The notes: generated by a model not told the origin, from the sequence alone. A DNA stretch of 32,775 bases from an uncultured bacterium (GCA_902799955.1 CADCCQ010000036.1:1-32775), one strand, 5' to 3'; shown: positions 23,418-31,801, counted from the first letter of the stretch. Translations and numbers: made by a program.

Positions 23418-24740
23418 TTACATGGGTAGATTGTCGTCAAGGAGGCGATGGACGGCGTATAGCGGCAGGATGTGGATATCGGGAAGCGTCGAAAAGTTTT
23501 CCATCGAGATGCGCACTCCGGCGTCGATGTGTTTCTCCGCCATGAAAAGCCTAAGGCTCTTCATCGAGCCTTTGACGCCAGACTTGACTTCTATAGGAAG
23601 TATTCTGTCGCGGCGCTGCATGACAAAGTCCACCTCGGCCGTCGCGTTCTGCGCTTCGCGATGCCAGTAGAAGAGCTCGGGGCGATGCCGCATGGACGAG
23701 TGCGAGGCGAGCTGCAGCGCGACGTATGCCTCGGCGAGCGAACCCCTGTTGGCGAACGATACGTCGTCGAGCGTGACAAGTCCCTTGAGGTCTAAGCCGA
23801 GGATTCGCTGATGAAGCCCAATGTCGGAGAGGTACGCCTTGAACGACGTTTCGTCGATTTCCGCACCAAGGGGAAAGCCGTTTGCGCTTGTGCGGTGTGC
23901 CTTGAGGACGAGTCCGGCCTTTGCAAGAAGTCCAAGCGCGTCCCCTATAGCAGTGGACTTTACCTCGCGGCTGACGCGGGCGCACACGAACTTCCCCCCT
24001 GTCTGCAATGCGACGGATCGGAAGGTCTCGGCAAGCCGTGCGAACGGAACGCGGCGGCGGTACTTGGCAAAGTCGTCCTGGAACACTAACAGAAGATCGT
24101 CCAACGTTTCCATGGCAGTGAGAAGATCATGCTTTGAGGCATAACGCGAGACGACTCCGGGCAGTCCGCCGATGGTCATGTATGTTCGCAGATGTGCTAT
24201 GAGCCGGCGATGGAAAGGTTCGTCTATAGGATGGGAAAAGTCGGCAGAGTCCATGATCTTCACGAGAGATTCCTCGCCGATGCCGCAAAGGAACTCCGTG
24301 AAGGTCATCGGATACATGAAGCGCGACGTTATGCGCCCGACGCCAAGGGAGGGGATTTCCTCAAGTGCGAATTCAAGGAGCGAACCAGCGGCAATCACAT
24401 GGAGCCCCGGCAATTGCTCCTTGAAGTACCGCAACGCGGCAAGTGCCCGGGGACACGCCTGAGTCTCGTCGAGAAAGAGCAGCGTCTTTCCCGGGACGAT
24501 GGGTGTATTTGTGTATGCGGAAAGTTTTTCGGCTATGGGTTTTGCTGAAAGTGAACCTTCGAAGAATGCGGCGACATCCGGCGTCTCGTCAAGGTTTATT
24601 TCTGCGAAATGCTTGAATCGCTTCGCAAGCTTTCTTACGGCATAAGTCTTGCCTACCTGTCTTGCGCCTCGCAAAAGCAGTGGATCGGGCATCTCGTCAG
24701 ATGCCCATTTTGCCAGTTCTTCGTCAATTAAACGTTTCAT
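23418..24740 (-). CDS. AAA-family ATPase with DUF4143 domain
   Basis: A 440-residue protein of the AAA_14 / DUF4143 type. Walker A is LLRGARQVGKTYAVRK near residue 20, Walker B is TLLFLDETQ near 86, and IPSLGVGRITSRFMYPMTFTEF belongs to the usual middle region. The C-terminal DUF4143 part contains YLSDIGLHQ and ends with a nuclease-like core, AEVDFVMQRRDRILPIEVKSG (PD-(D/E)xK pattern, D..ExK). These proteins are widespread and of uncertain role, possibly linked to defence or mobile DNA. The start at 24740 (MKRLIDEELAKW) is chosen because GGAG lies 7 nt upstream; an in-frame ATG at 24842 would add an unlikely 34-residue tail. Confidence 0.9.
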   Translation of the reverse strand: MKRLIDEELAKWASDEMPDPLLLRGARQVGKTYAVRKLAKRFKHFAEINLDETPDVAAFFEGSLSAKPIAEKLSAYTNTPIVPGKTLLFLDETQACPRALAALRYFKEQLPGLHVIAAGSLLEFALEEIPSLGVGRITSRFMYPMTFTEFLCGIGEESLVKIMDSADFSHPIDEPFHRRLIAHLRTYMTIGGLPGVVSRYASKHDLLTAMETLDDLLLVFQDDFAKYRRRVPFARLAETFRSVALQTGGKFVCARVSREVKSTAIGDALGLLAKAGLVLKAHRTSANGFPLGAEIDETSFKAYLSDIGLHQRILGLDLKGLVTLDDVSFANRGSLAEAYVALQLASHSSMRHRPELFYWHREAQNATAEVDFVMQRRDRILPIEVKSGVKGSMKSLRLFMAEKHIDAGVRISMENFSTLPDIHILPLYAVHRLLDDNLPM

Positions 24741-24863
24741 GTCAGTTCTCCATGTTTTTCTCTGCCTTTTGAAGTGTCTCGCCCGAAAACAAAACTTAAA
24801 ACCGTTGTTATGCTCCCAAAAACAAAATATGTTTACGGACAATCTCTCCCCAAAACAAAAGAT

Positions 24864-24892
24864 AGTATAGCATATACCTTGCGAAAAAGCAA
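24864..24892 (-). promoter_or_regulatory. Minus-strand promoter for the ATPase-regulator unit
   Basis: On the minus strand TTGCTT (24892-24887) and TATACT (24869-24864) are 17 bp apart, about 120 bp upstream of the ATPase start. The leader between them and the gene is A/T-rich with three CAAAAC-like runs and holds no other gene. Confidence 0.55.
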
Positions 24893-24911
24893 GTGGGATT
24901 TTTATGTCTCA

Positions 24912-24948
24912 GTCCGATTGACTATGTTTTTTATGTCCAATCGACTAT
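24912..24948. repeat. Paired 14-mer GTCCRATYGACTAT (candidate operator)
   Basis: GTCCGATTGACTAT (24912-24925) and GTCCAATCGACTAT (24935-24948) are direct repeats with two differences, 23 bp apart start to start, i.e. about two helical turns. Their cores CGATTG and CAATCG are also reverse complements. They lie between the divergent minus promoter and the plus-strand -10 at 24970. Confidence 0.6.
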
Positions 24949-24966
24949 CTCTTAGGACGCGATCTA

Positions 24967-24975
24967 TGGTATAAT
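24967..24975 (+). promoter_or_regulatory. Extended -10 promoter for the large secreted protein
   Basis: TGGTATAAT with perfect TATAAT at 24970-24975 and extended TG at 24967-24968. No good -35 lies at 17 bp; the repeated GACTAT boxes upstream may recruit an activator instead. Predicted start is about 25 nt before ATG 25007. Confidence 0.65.
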
Positions 24976-25006
24976 ATTTGCGTTCCAATCAAGAAGGGAA
25001 AAGTCC

Positions 25007-27445
25007 ATGAAAATGACAACAACTCGTAAAATCAGGAGTGTGCTAAAAGTCGCTTTTACCGCCCTGTTTGCAGTCGCGACTCTCTCGCAGTCCATGGCTG
25101 ACGAGACAATCAGCGTCGATACGCAGCTTTCCGCCGACATGACGGTGGACGGTACGCTCTACCTCAAGAACGGCGCAACGCTTGACCTGAACGGACACAA
25201 CCTATCCGTCAAGGCACTTGCTCGCCCCGCCGTCGAGAACGAGGATGTCCCCGGCTATTCGTTCATTGAATACATCGAGGCAAACGGCAGCCAATGGCTG
25301 TATTCCGACTACACACCTGCTGGTTCAGACCACGTGGAGATGAAACTAGAGCTGACCGAAGTTCCCGGCTCATCCGCCTGGTGGATATTCTTCTGCTCTC
25401 GTGGAGCAGACAACTCAAACTCCTTCATGTCGGGCATTGGAGGAACGACGAAATTCCGCGTAGATCACCAGGCTTCCGGCACAACGACAGGGGTGACTTA
25501 CTCTCCCAAGTTCTCCAGCGGGGTCGAATACGAGATTAGCGTGGACGGTAACACGGGCGATTGCAAGGTGAATGGCTCTACCGTGTTGACAACAACCACT
25601 GGGGCATACGACACTGCGACCGGCCCGTTCTGCATACTTGGCGGACATTCGGAGGGAAACAACCTTGCGGCAAAGAGGGGGACAGACCTCAGCTTCATTC
25701 CGAAGTGCAAGATATATTCGTTCAAGGTCACTGACACGAACAACGTGACGAAGTGCGACATGGTTCCGGCGGTGCGCATTTCCGACTCTGCTGTCGGGAT
25801 GTACGACCGCTCGCGGAACATGTTCATCGAGAACTATGGCTCTGCCGCTTTGATTCCTGGATATATTGACGTTGCGATCACCAATTCGGCTTCGTCCATA
25901 TCTTCGCTCCTCGTCAACGGTGCATCCACGAACGACGTAGTAAAGGTGACGGGCAATGTCCGCCTCGTGAAGGCGGGTGCGGGAACGTATTTGCCGACCA
26001 AGGCTGGACAGACATATACTGGCGGCACAGTCGTCAGCAACGGCGTTATTTCCGTGAAGGGCAATGGAACTACCGCGCTCCTTGGCATGGCGGGAGGAAA
26101 TATTGTCAATAACGGAACGTTTGACGATACGGGAACGACCAGTGGAAGCGGTAACAGCGGAAACTGGAACTACGCGACAGCCTCCGGATTCAATCTGCTG
26201 AATTGGAACATTTCCAATAGGGCCTGCATGGGTTTGTCAAAAGCAAGTGGAGTGTGGGTCGCATCAGGCATGAATGTCGGTACGTATGCGTTCTATATGC
26301 GGACGAGCGACACGGATGGTAAAGGACATACCGGCGACATTGCGCTTGAGCAGGGCGGTCTCGCCCTCTCGCGTGGACGCTATCGCATCGCATACGCCTA
26401 TGCAACGCGGAAAAACGCAACCCATTACCCCGTAACCAACCACTGCAACGTCGTCAAGGGCAACGTTACCAACGAACTTGGGGTGACCGTGGCGAAGAGC
26501 GCCCAGCAGACGTCGTTAGCTTCCGCCGAGTGGTTCTTCGAGATCGGCGAAGGCGAGGAGGGCGTTTACACGCTCCAGTTCCTCCAGACGCTTGCCGACA
26601 ACGGCAGCGCGGAAAGGACGACCGTCCTTGACAACATAGTTGTGGAGAAGCTGGCGGCGGAGGTTGTCGTCGAATCCGGCGCAATGGTGGAACTGGCTTC
26701 CGGTGCGCGCGACTTCACTGACTGCCGCTTCACGATGAACGGCGGAACGCTGAAGGACAACTCCGGTGCTGGTGGATCAAACGCGCTCGTCGCCAACATG
26801 CGCCTCACAGCGGGTTCGTACTGGGAGAACACGTCGGGCGGAGGATTCGTCGGGCGTGATAGCGCGGATACTCTTCTCGACCTCGGAGGTTATACGCTTG
26901 AGGTACTTTCCGAAAACAGCCAGGAACTCAATTTCAAGAACACGACGATCACGAATGGCACGATGATAGTGCCCGAACATCTGTTCCTGAATTTCTCCGG
27001 CGACTGCGTGACGGCGACGAACGCGACGTTGGACGTCCAAAGCCTTCTGCGGCTGAACGCTCCTGTGCTTGTCGGCGATTACATCGCCCGTCGCAACAAT
27101 GCGGCAAATGCGGACAAGTTACGCATCTACGGTACGTTGTCGGTAGCCAGTTGCAGCAATTATCATTGTTCTACCATGTATTGCACAATGATGGACGGAT
27201 CGGCTGTCGACTTCTCCCAGGCGACGGCGGCGGTAAGCGGATTGCAGTTCGCCGAAAACGCGACGGTCACGATCAAGCTTGGCGATTCGCATTTGAGCAA
27301 TCCGATCATCCCGTGGACGACTGCTCCTGAGAACATCAACACTGTGACGTTCGTGCGCGACGCAAGCGAGAAGGGCTACAAACTCGAAGTCCGCAGCGAC
27401 GGACTCTACGCGGTGCGGAAGGGCTTTATGCTCATCGTGAAGTAG
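25007..27445 (+). CDS. Large secreted protein with LamG-like and autotransporter-type beta-helix regions
   Basis: An 812-residue protein with a signal peptide (VLKVAFTALFAVATLSQSMA). Residues about 30-70 form a beta-helix turn series (TVDGTLYLKNGATLDLNGHN). Residues 85-285 resemble a LamG/concanavalin-type sandwich (SFIEYIEANGSQWLYSDYTP). From about 335, QTYTGGTVVSNGVISVKGNG matches the autotransporter-associated (PATR-like) repeat, followed by a possible carbohydrate-binding-like domain (about 385-545) and more beta-helix. No translocator barrel or obvious anchor is seen at the C-terminus. A surface adhesin or glycan-binding role is inferred. ATG 25007 follows AAGAAGGGAA. Third positions are less GC-rich than in the flanking enzymes, which may indicate separate origin. 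The glycosidase gene follows after 28 bp. Confidence 0.75.
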   Translation: MKMTTTRKIRSVLKVAFTALFAVATLSQSMADETISVDTQLSADMTVDGTLYLKNGATLDLNGHNLSVKALARPAVENEDVPGYSFIEYIEANGSQWLYSDYTPAGSDHVEMKLELTEVPGSSAWWIFFCSRGADNSNSFMSGIGGTTKFRVDHQASGTTTGVTYSPKFSSGVEYEISVDGNTGDCKVNGSTVLTTTTGAYDTATGPFCILGGHSEGNNLAAKRGTDLSFIPKCKIYSFKVTDTNNVTKCDMVPAVRISDSAVGMYDRSRNMFIENYGSAALIPGYIDVAITNSASSISSLLVNGASTNDVVKVTGNVRLVKAGAGTYLPTKAGQTYTGGTVVSNGVISVKGNGTTALLGMAGGNIVNNGTFDDTGTTSGSGNSGNWNYATASGFNLLNWNISNRACMGLSKASGVWVASGMNVGTYAFYMRTSDTDGKGHTGDIALEQGGLALSRGRYRIAYAYATRKNATHYPVTNHCNVVKGNVTNELGVTVAKSAQQTSLASAEWFFEIGEGEEGVYTLQFLQTLADNGSAERTTVLDNIVVEKLAAEVVVESGAMVELASGARDFTDCRFTMNGGTLKDNSGAGGSNALVANMRLTAGSYWENTSGGGFVGRDSADTLLDLGGYTLEVLSENSQELNFKNTTITNGTMIVPEHLFLNFSGDCVTATNATLDVQSLLRLNAPVLVGDYIARRNNAANADKLRIYGTLSVASCSNYHCSTMYCTMMDGSAVDFSQATAAVSGLQFAENATVTIKLGDSHLSNPIIPWTTAPENINTVTFVRDASEKGYKLEVRSDGLYAVRKGFMLIVK

Positions 27446-27473
27446 GGGAATGTCATACGGAGGCAAGGCAGAA

Positions 27474-28820
27474 ATGAAACGACTCTTCACATTGGCTGTT
27501 TTCATATTTTCATATTTCCTCATTTCCACACCTGCATATTCCGCCGAGCCGCGCACCGGCCCGTGGACTAAGGAAATGGCGTGGGAGTGGTACAACGCCC
27601 AGCCGTGGATACGCGGCTGCAACTACATGCCCGCGAGCGCCGCGAACCGCTACGACATGTGGCAGGTGTGGGACAGCGAACGGCGTTTCGAGGAGATGGA
27701 GCGCGAGCTCGCGCTGGCGGAATCCATCGGCTTCAACGCCGTGCGCGTGATCATCGCGGAGGACAACGGCTTCGCCGTATGGTGCGAAGACCGCGCCGGC
27801 TACATGCGCAACCTCGAACGCTTCCTCGCGCTGTGCGGGAAGCACAAGATCCGCGCCATCATGTGTCTCGGCAACGACTGCTCGCGTCCGAAGCCTCTGT
27901 GGTCGGTCCCGAAGCCCGGTCCGCAGCCGTACGACATCGGCTACCACGGCGGACGCAAACGCAGCCAGCACGGAAGCTTCCCCGGCGCAATCGGCTTCAT
28001 CAGCGCGGACGATCCGGAGCTGCGGCCGAAGTTCTTCCAGATGTGCGGCGAGGTGATGGAGAAGTACAAGGACGACGACCGCGTCCTCTTCTGGAACATC
28101 TGGAACGAACCCGGCAACAACCGGCGCGGCAAGGTGTCCGCCCCGCTCGTCAAGGAGATGTTCGAGCTCGCGTGGAAGATTGGCGTGAAGCAGCCCTGCG
28201 CGGCGGATCTGTGGCGCGGGAAGCTGGAACCGAACTTGGAGACCGCCGAGGGAATTGCCGCCGCGTGGAGCGACATCATCAGCTACCACTGCTACGGTCC
28301 GCTCCACTCGCAGATCAAGTATGCGAAGGAAATCAAGGCGAAGTTCGGGCGCCCGATGATCAACACCGAATGGCTCGCGCGCATCCGCGGGTGCGACGTG
28401 CAGGACTGCTATCCGTTCTTCGCGCAGGAGAGGATCGGCTGTACGTGCTGGGGTTTCGTCGCCGGCAAGTACCAGACCTACGAGCCGTGGGAGGGCATGT
28501 GGAAACAGGTCGAGAAGGGCTACCGGGGCTACAAGATGACGAAGTGGTTCCACGACCTGTTCCGTCCGTCGCTCCGCCCCTACGACCCGGAGGAGATCGA
28601 CATCATCAAGCACGTGAATGCGCAGATAGCACGTGAATGCGCAGATGGACGCGGAGCTGAAGGGCGAGTCTCTGCGCGCGAAGGTCGCGGCGAAATACAG
28701 GATTGTCCGCCAAGACATGTGGCAGGGGAGCCGTCGGACGCACTTCGACTTCAACGGGCGCAAGGCGTGGATTGCCGAGCCGTCCGTCGCGCCTCTGGTA
28801 GGGTCACGCGTCCCGCGTGA
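27474..28820 (+). CDS. GH5-like secreted glycoside hydrolase, frameshifted near its 3' end
   Basis: A signal peptide (MKRLFTLAVFIFSYFLISTPAYS) is followed by a clan-A TIM barrel of the GH5 / beta-mannanase-like type. WIRGCNYMPASAAN is near residue 45, acid/base Glu212 lies in FWNIWNEPGN, and nucleophile Glu299 in MINTEWLAR. It should cleave a beta-linked plant polysaccharide (mannan, xylan or glucan). The frame is natural to about residue 383 (IIKHVNAQ); a 19-bp tandem duplication then shifts it, and the last 65 residues are an Arg/Gly-rich out-of-frame tail. Deleting one copy would join it to the following esterase frame, giving 653 residues. The barrel itself is complete and may still work. 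ATG 27474 is chosen over 27450 because GGAGG lies upstream and it begins the signal peptide. Confidence 0.82.
   Translation: MKRLFTLAVFIFSYFLISTPAYSAEPRTGPWTKEMAWEWYNAQPWIRGCNYMPASAANRYDMWQVWDSERRFEEMERELALAESIGFNAVRVIIAEDNGFAVWCEDRAGYMRNLERFLALCGKHKIRAIMCLGNDCSRPKPLWSVPKPGPQPYDIGYHGGRKRSQHGSFPGAIGFISADDPELRPKFFQMCGEVMEKYKDDDRVLFWNIWNEPGNNRRGKVSAPLVKEMFELAWKIGVKQPCAADLWRGKLEPNLETAEGIAAAWSDIISYHCYGPLHSQIKYAKEIKAKFGRPMINTEWLARIRGCDVQDCYPFFAQERIGCTCWGFVAGKYQTYEPWEGMWKQVEKGYRGYKMTKWFHDLFRPSLRPYDPEEIDIIKHVNAQIARECADGRGAEGRVSAREGRGEIQDCPPRHVAGEPSDALRLQRAQGVDCRAVRRASGRVTRPA
28611..28648 (+). repeat. 19-bp tandem duplication causing a frameshift
   Basis: CACGTGAATGCGCAGATAG (28611-28629) is immediately followed by CACGTGAATGCGCAGATGG (28630-28648), with one difference. 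Nineteen is not a multiple of three, so the upstream frame leaves the natural reading here. The same codons (CAC GTG AAT GCG CAG AT) are read in frame with the glycosidase in copy 1 and with the esterase in copy 2. Confidence 0.92.
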
Positions 28821-29454
28821 CCGTGGCGGCATGCAATGGATCTGGCCCCTGCTCTGGCCGGAATGCGACGCCGGGCGCACGTGCGTGGCGGATCTGCTGA
28901 AGGCCGGATTCCACTACGCCTACATCGAACTCTTCGACACGCGCATGGACAAGACGGGCGTCGAGGCGGCGGAGGCGTTCCAGGCGTTCCTCGTGAACGA
29001 ACTCGGATTCGCGCCGAAGGCGAATCTGGTCGGCCTCAGCTGGGGCGGGTTTATGGCCGCGCAGTACGCGGCGGCGAAGCCGGCGAACGTGGCGCGGATA
29101 TATTTTGACAACGCATTGCTCACATTCGACGGTTACACGCCGCCCGCCAAGGTTGGACTTGGTCAATGGGAAACGACCGCTCCTGCAGCCGGCTGGCGCG
29201 ACGATCCGCGTATGCCGGTGAACCGCGCAGGTGAAATCGCGAAGGCGGGCATCAAAGTCTTGCTCGTTTACGGTACTTCCGACATCGCCGTAAAGCCAAC
29301 CTCAAATTCAAAGGCGTTTCTATCGAAGTTCAAGGCAGCGGGTGGCGCGGCGACGGTGCTTGAACATTCGGAATACGGGCACCATCCGCATGGCGTTGAG
29401 CCAGGTGAGGCAAAGACAGTCATGCAATTCTTCATTGGAGAGGGAGAAAAATGA
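28633..29454 (+). CDS. Alpha/beta-hydrolase (esterase) domain, separated from the glycosidase by the frameshift
   Basis: An open frame of 273 codons from GTG 28633, with no ribosome-binding site of its own. It begins inside the duplicated 19-mer with residues (VNAQMDAELKGESL) that continue the glycosidase. From about residue 35 (RRTHFDFNGRKAWIAEP) it is an alpha/beta hydrolase with nucleophile elbow GLSWGG (Ser136), likely acid in YGTSDIAV and His in EYGHHPHG. Such domains deacetylate xylan or cleave other ester side chains, which would suit a bifunctional glycosidase-esterase. Unless ribosomes re-initiate or shift frame, this part would not be made. Alternatively the break is an assembly error. 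Its stop overlaps the next start (ATGA). Confidence 0.7.
   Translation: MNAQMDAELKGESLRAKVAAKYRIVRQDMWQGSRRTHFDFNGRKAWIAEPSVAPLVGSRVPRDRGGMQWIWPLLWPECDAGRTCVADLLKAGFHYAYIELFDTRMDKTGVEAAEAFQAFLVNELGFAPKANLVGLSWGGFMAAQYAAAKPANVARIYFDNALLTFDGYTPPAKVGLGQWETTAPAAGWRDDPRMPVNRAGEIAKAGIKVLLVYGTSDIAVKPTSNSKAFLSKFKAAGGAATVLEHSEYGHHPHGVEPGEAKTVMQFFIGEGEK
28802..28822. repeat. Perfect 9-bp palindrome inside the esterase frame
   Basis: GGTCACGCG (28802-28810), loop TCC, and CGCGTGACC (28814-28822). It encodes GSRVPRD within a stretch (LVGSRVPRDRGG) that looks inserted between the expected EPSVAP and the WIW segment of the hydrolase. It may be a REP-like palindromic unit that landed in a coding sequence. 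Confidence 0.6.
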
Positions 29455-30317
29455 AAGCACAATACTTGATTTCGTTGGCCGTAGCCGTGGCGGTTGGTTC
29501 TACGTTCGCCGCCGCGCCGTCCGTCAATGGCGGAACTTCCGGCATCAAGGCGCAGATCGCGGCCGAGCGCAAGGGGAACACGAAAGTATTCGAGGAGGCG
29601 CTTGCGGCGACTGAGGCGAAGGAGTGGAAAAGTGCGGACGGCAAGACGCTGCCGTACCGGTTGCATGTCCCTGCAAAACCGGAGCCTGGGCGGCTGTATC
29701 CGCTCGTAGTCCACATGCACGGCGCTGGCAGCTGGGGCACGAATAACCTTGACCAGATCAAGACCGGAGGGGCGGACTTCATCTCCTGGGCGAAGAGGCA
29801 CGGGGAGGAATACGTTTTCATCGCCCCGCAGACTCCAAGGCGACGCAAGTGGGTGGATACTCCATGGGAGAACACCAAGAGCACGATGAAGAAGAAGCCC
29901 ACGCCGTCCCTGCGCATGGCGATGGAGATTATCGACGATGCGATTGTGCGCTATCCAGTTGACCGCGACAGGGTTTACCTGATGGGAATATCAATGGGCG
30001 GCTATGCCGCGTGGGAGCTTCTGCAGAGGCGCCCAGAGCTGTTTGCAGCCGGGCTGCCGTGCTGCGGCGGAGGCGACGTGGCGCAGGCGCCGCGCCTGAC
30101 GGACATACCGATATGGGCGTTCCACGGTTCCAACGACAAGGGTGTGCCCGTCTGCCGCTCTCGCGACATGGTCGCCGCCATCAAGGCCGCAGGCGGCAAG
30201 AAGATCCTCTACCGCGAATACAAGGGGCTCGGACACAACGTGTGGACGCCGACGTTCTCCGACGACAAGGTGTTCAAGTGGCTCTTCTCGCAGCGGCGCG
30301 GGGGAAAAAGAAAATGA
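29451..30317 (+). CDS. Secreted alpha/beta-hydrolase, PHB-depolymerase/feruloyl-esterase-like
   Basis: A 288-residue esterase with a signal peptide (MKAQYLISLAVAVAVGSTFAAA). The fold is marked by YPLVVHMHGAGSWG (oxyanion region, near residue 83). The nucleophile elbow is LMGISMGGYAAW (Ser181), the acid HGSNDKGVPV (Asp229) and the base GLGHNVW (His262), a complete triad. This organisation is common in esterases that act on acetylated or feruloylated plant polysaccharides (CE1-like and relatives); the exact substrate cannot be read from sequence. It overlaps the preceding stop (ATGA) and its own stop overlaps the GH20 start in the same way, so the three frames are translationally linked. A strong purine-rich site (GGAGAGGGAG) precedes the ATG. 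Confidence 0.87.
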   Translation: MKAQYLISLAVAVAVGSTFAAAPSVNGGTSGIKAQIAAERKGNTKVFEEALAATEAKEWKSADGKTLPYRLHVPAKPEPGRLYPLVVHMHGAGSWGTNNLDQIKTGGADFISWAKRHGEEYVFIAPQTPRRRKWVDTPWENTKSTMKKKPTPSLRMAMEIIDDAIVRYPVDRDRVYLMGISMGGYAAWELLQRRPELFAAGLPCCGGGDVAQAPRLTDIPIWAFHGSNDKGVPVCRSRDMVAAIKAAGGKKILYREYKGLGHNVWTPTFSDDKVFKWLFSQRRGGKRK

Positions 30318-31801
30318 AAAGAATAGTCGTTGGCTTGCTTGCGGTTGCGATGGCGGGTTCGTCATTCGCCTCTTTGCCGGCACTTATACCGATACCGAGG
30401 GAATTGAAACTCACTGGCGGGACTGTCGCGTTTGCCGCGACCAATTCGCCGAAGGTCGAGGTTGTCGCGTCGATTCCGCCCGAGGGCTACGAGCTTTCGA
30501 TTACGAAGGACGGCGTGACGATCCGCCACTCCGACGACGCTGGATTGTTCTATGCGAAGCAAACATTGGCGCAACTGCGGGCGGACGCGACGGAGCGCGT
30601 CCCTCCCGGGAAGGGCCCGGCTCCGTCCGGGCCAATTGCCCTCCCGTGCCTTGAAATCAAAGATTCGCCTGCGTTTCACTGGCGCGGGGTGCATCTCGGC
30701 GAGACGCAACGGCTCTACGGCAAGGGGACGATCAAGCGGATGCTCGATCTGATGGCGCGCTACAAGTTCAACGTGTTCCACTGGCATTTCACGGACGTTA
30801 AGGGCTGGCGCATCGACTTCCCCGAATACCCGAACCTGGCGCGGAAGAGCGCTCTGCCGGGCCTTTGCTCGAACGAACAGGCGCTCTTCTATTCCAAGGA
30901 GGACGTCGCCGACATCCTCGCCTACGCGAAGGAGCGTCACATCACTGTCGTGCCGGAACTTGACTTCCCCGGACACTCACGCGGGATCACGACGGCGTAT
31001 CCCGACTTCGCCTGTCCCGTGAAGGCGAAGAAGCGTCCGGACGTGCTGTGCGTGGGCAATCCCGAAACACTGAAGTTCGCGGAACGCGCGATCGACTGGG
31101 TGTGCGAGACGTTCCCGTCCGAGGTCATCCACATCGGCGGCGATGAGTGTCCGCGCCACTTCTGGGAGAAGTGCCCGAGGTGCAGGGAGTTCATGAAGCA
31201 GCACGGCATGAAGTCCACAAAGGAGATACAGCCGTGGTTCACGCGGCATCTTGCGGAATACATTGCGAAGAAGGGGCGCAAGGCGATCGGTTGGGACGAC
31301 ATCGTGACGGAACACGGCAACGTCGCCAAGGCGCTCGACGCATCAGTGTTGCCGGACAGGGAATCCGTCATGGTGATGGGCTACCGCTGCCGCAGCGTCA
31401 TCCTCGCCTCGCTTGCCGCGAACATGGGGTACAAGGTAGTGCAGTCGCCGTCCAAGTACACCTACTTCGACTACAGGCAGGGAATCGCCGACGATCCGTT
31501 CAAGTACTTCGGACGCAGCGTGACGCCATTGGAGACCGCCTACAAGTTCGATCCCTACGAGGACGTGAAGCCAGAGGCGCGGGCGAACGTCATCGGCGGA
31601 CAGTGCTGCAATTGGACGCTCTACACGCTCACCTACCGCGACCTCGAATGGAAGATGTGGCCGCGTGCGTTCGCGACGGCGGAAATCCTCTGGACGAATC
31701 CCGAGCCGAATAAGCGTGACTTTGCGGAGTTCTCCGCGCGCGCGGCGGAACACCGTCGCCGTCTGATTCGCGAACACATCAACTGCGCCCCGATGAAATA
31801 A
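30314..31801 (+). CDS. GH20 beta-N-acetylhexosaminidase, secreted
   Basis: A 495-residue enzyme that releases terminal GlcNAc or GalNAc from glycans. It has a signal peptide (RIVVGLLAVAMAGSSFAS), an N-terminal GH20b-like domain (about 20-110, ending GLFYAKQTLAQL), and the catalytic barrel beginning AFHWRGVHLGETQR. Landmarks are FNVFHWHFTDVKGWRI, PELDFPGHS, and the catalytic pair in VIHIGGDECPRHF (Asp277, Glu278), with NWTLYTL late in the barrel. It uses substrate-assisted catalysis through the N-acetyl group. ATG 30314 overlaps the stop of the esterase gene. The linker before the barrel (VPPGKGPAPSGP) is encoded by a GC-rich palindromic stretch. Confidence 0.94.
   Translation: MKRIVVGLLAVAMAGSSFASLPALIPIPRELKLTGGTVAFAATNSPKVEVVASIPPEGYELSITKDGVTIRHSDDAGLFYAKQTLAQLRADATERVPPGKGPAPSGPIALPCLEIKDSPAFHWRGVHLGETQRLYGKGTIKRMLDLMARYKFNVFHWHFTDVKGWRIDFPEYPNLARKSALPGLCSNEQALFYSKEDVADILAYAKERHITVVPELDFPGHSRGITTAYPDFACPVKAKKRPDVLCVGNPETLKFAERAIDWVCETFPSEVIHIGGDECPRHFWEKCPRCREFMKQHGMKSTKEIQPWFTRHLAEYIAKKGRKAIGWDDIVTEHGNVAKALDASVLPDRESVMVMGYRCRSVILASLAANMGYKVVQSPSKYTYFDYRQGIADDPFKYFGRSVTPLETAYKFDPYEDVKPEARANVIGGQCCNWTLYTLTYRDLEWKMWPRAFATAEILWTNPEPNKRDFAEFSARAAEHRRRLIREHINCAPMK
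30614..30633. repeat. GC-rich inverted repeat in the GH20 linker
   Basis: GGCCCGG (30614-30620), loop CTCCGT, and CCGGGCC (30627-30633) form a 7-bp dyad that encodes part of the Pro/Gly-rich linker. It may be a small insertion, or just a consequence of GC-rich codons for Gly and Pro. Confidence 0.4.

Noticed and set aside
24843..25006. A gene in the AT-rich gap before the large secreted protein
   Set aside because: Only short frames without ribosome-binding sites are present; the region is better explained by two promoters and paired repeats.
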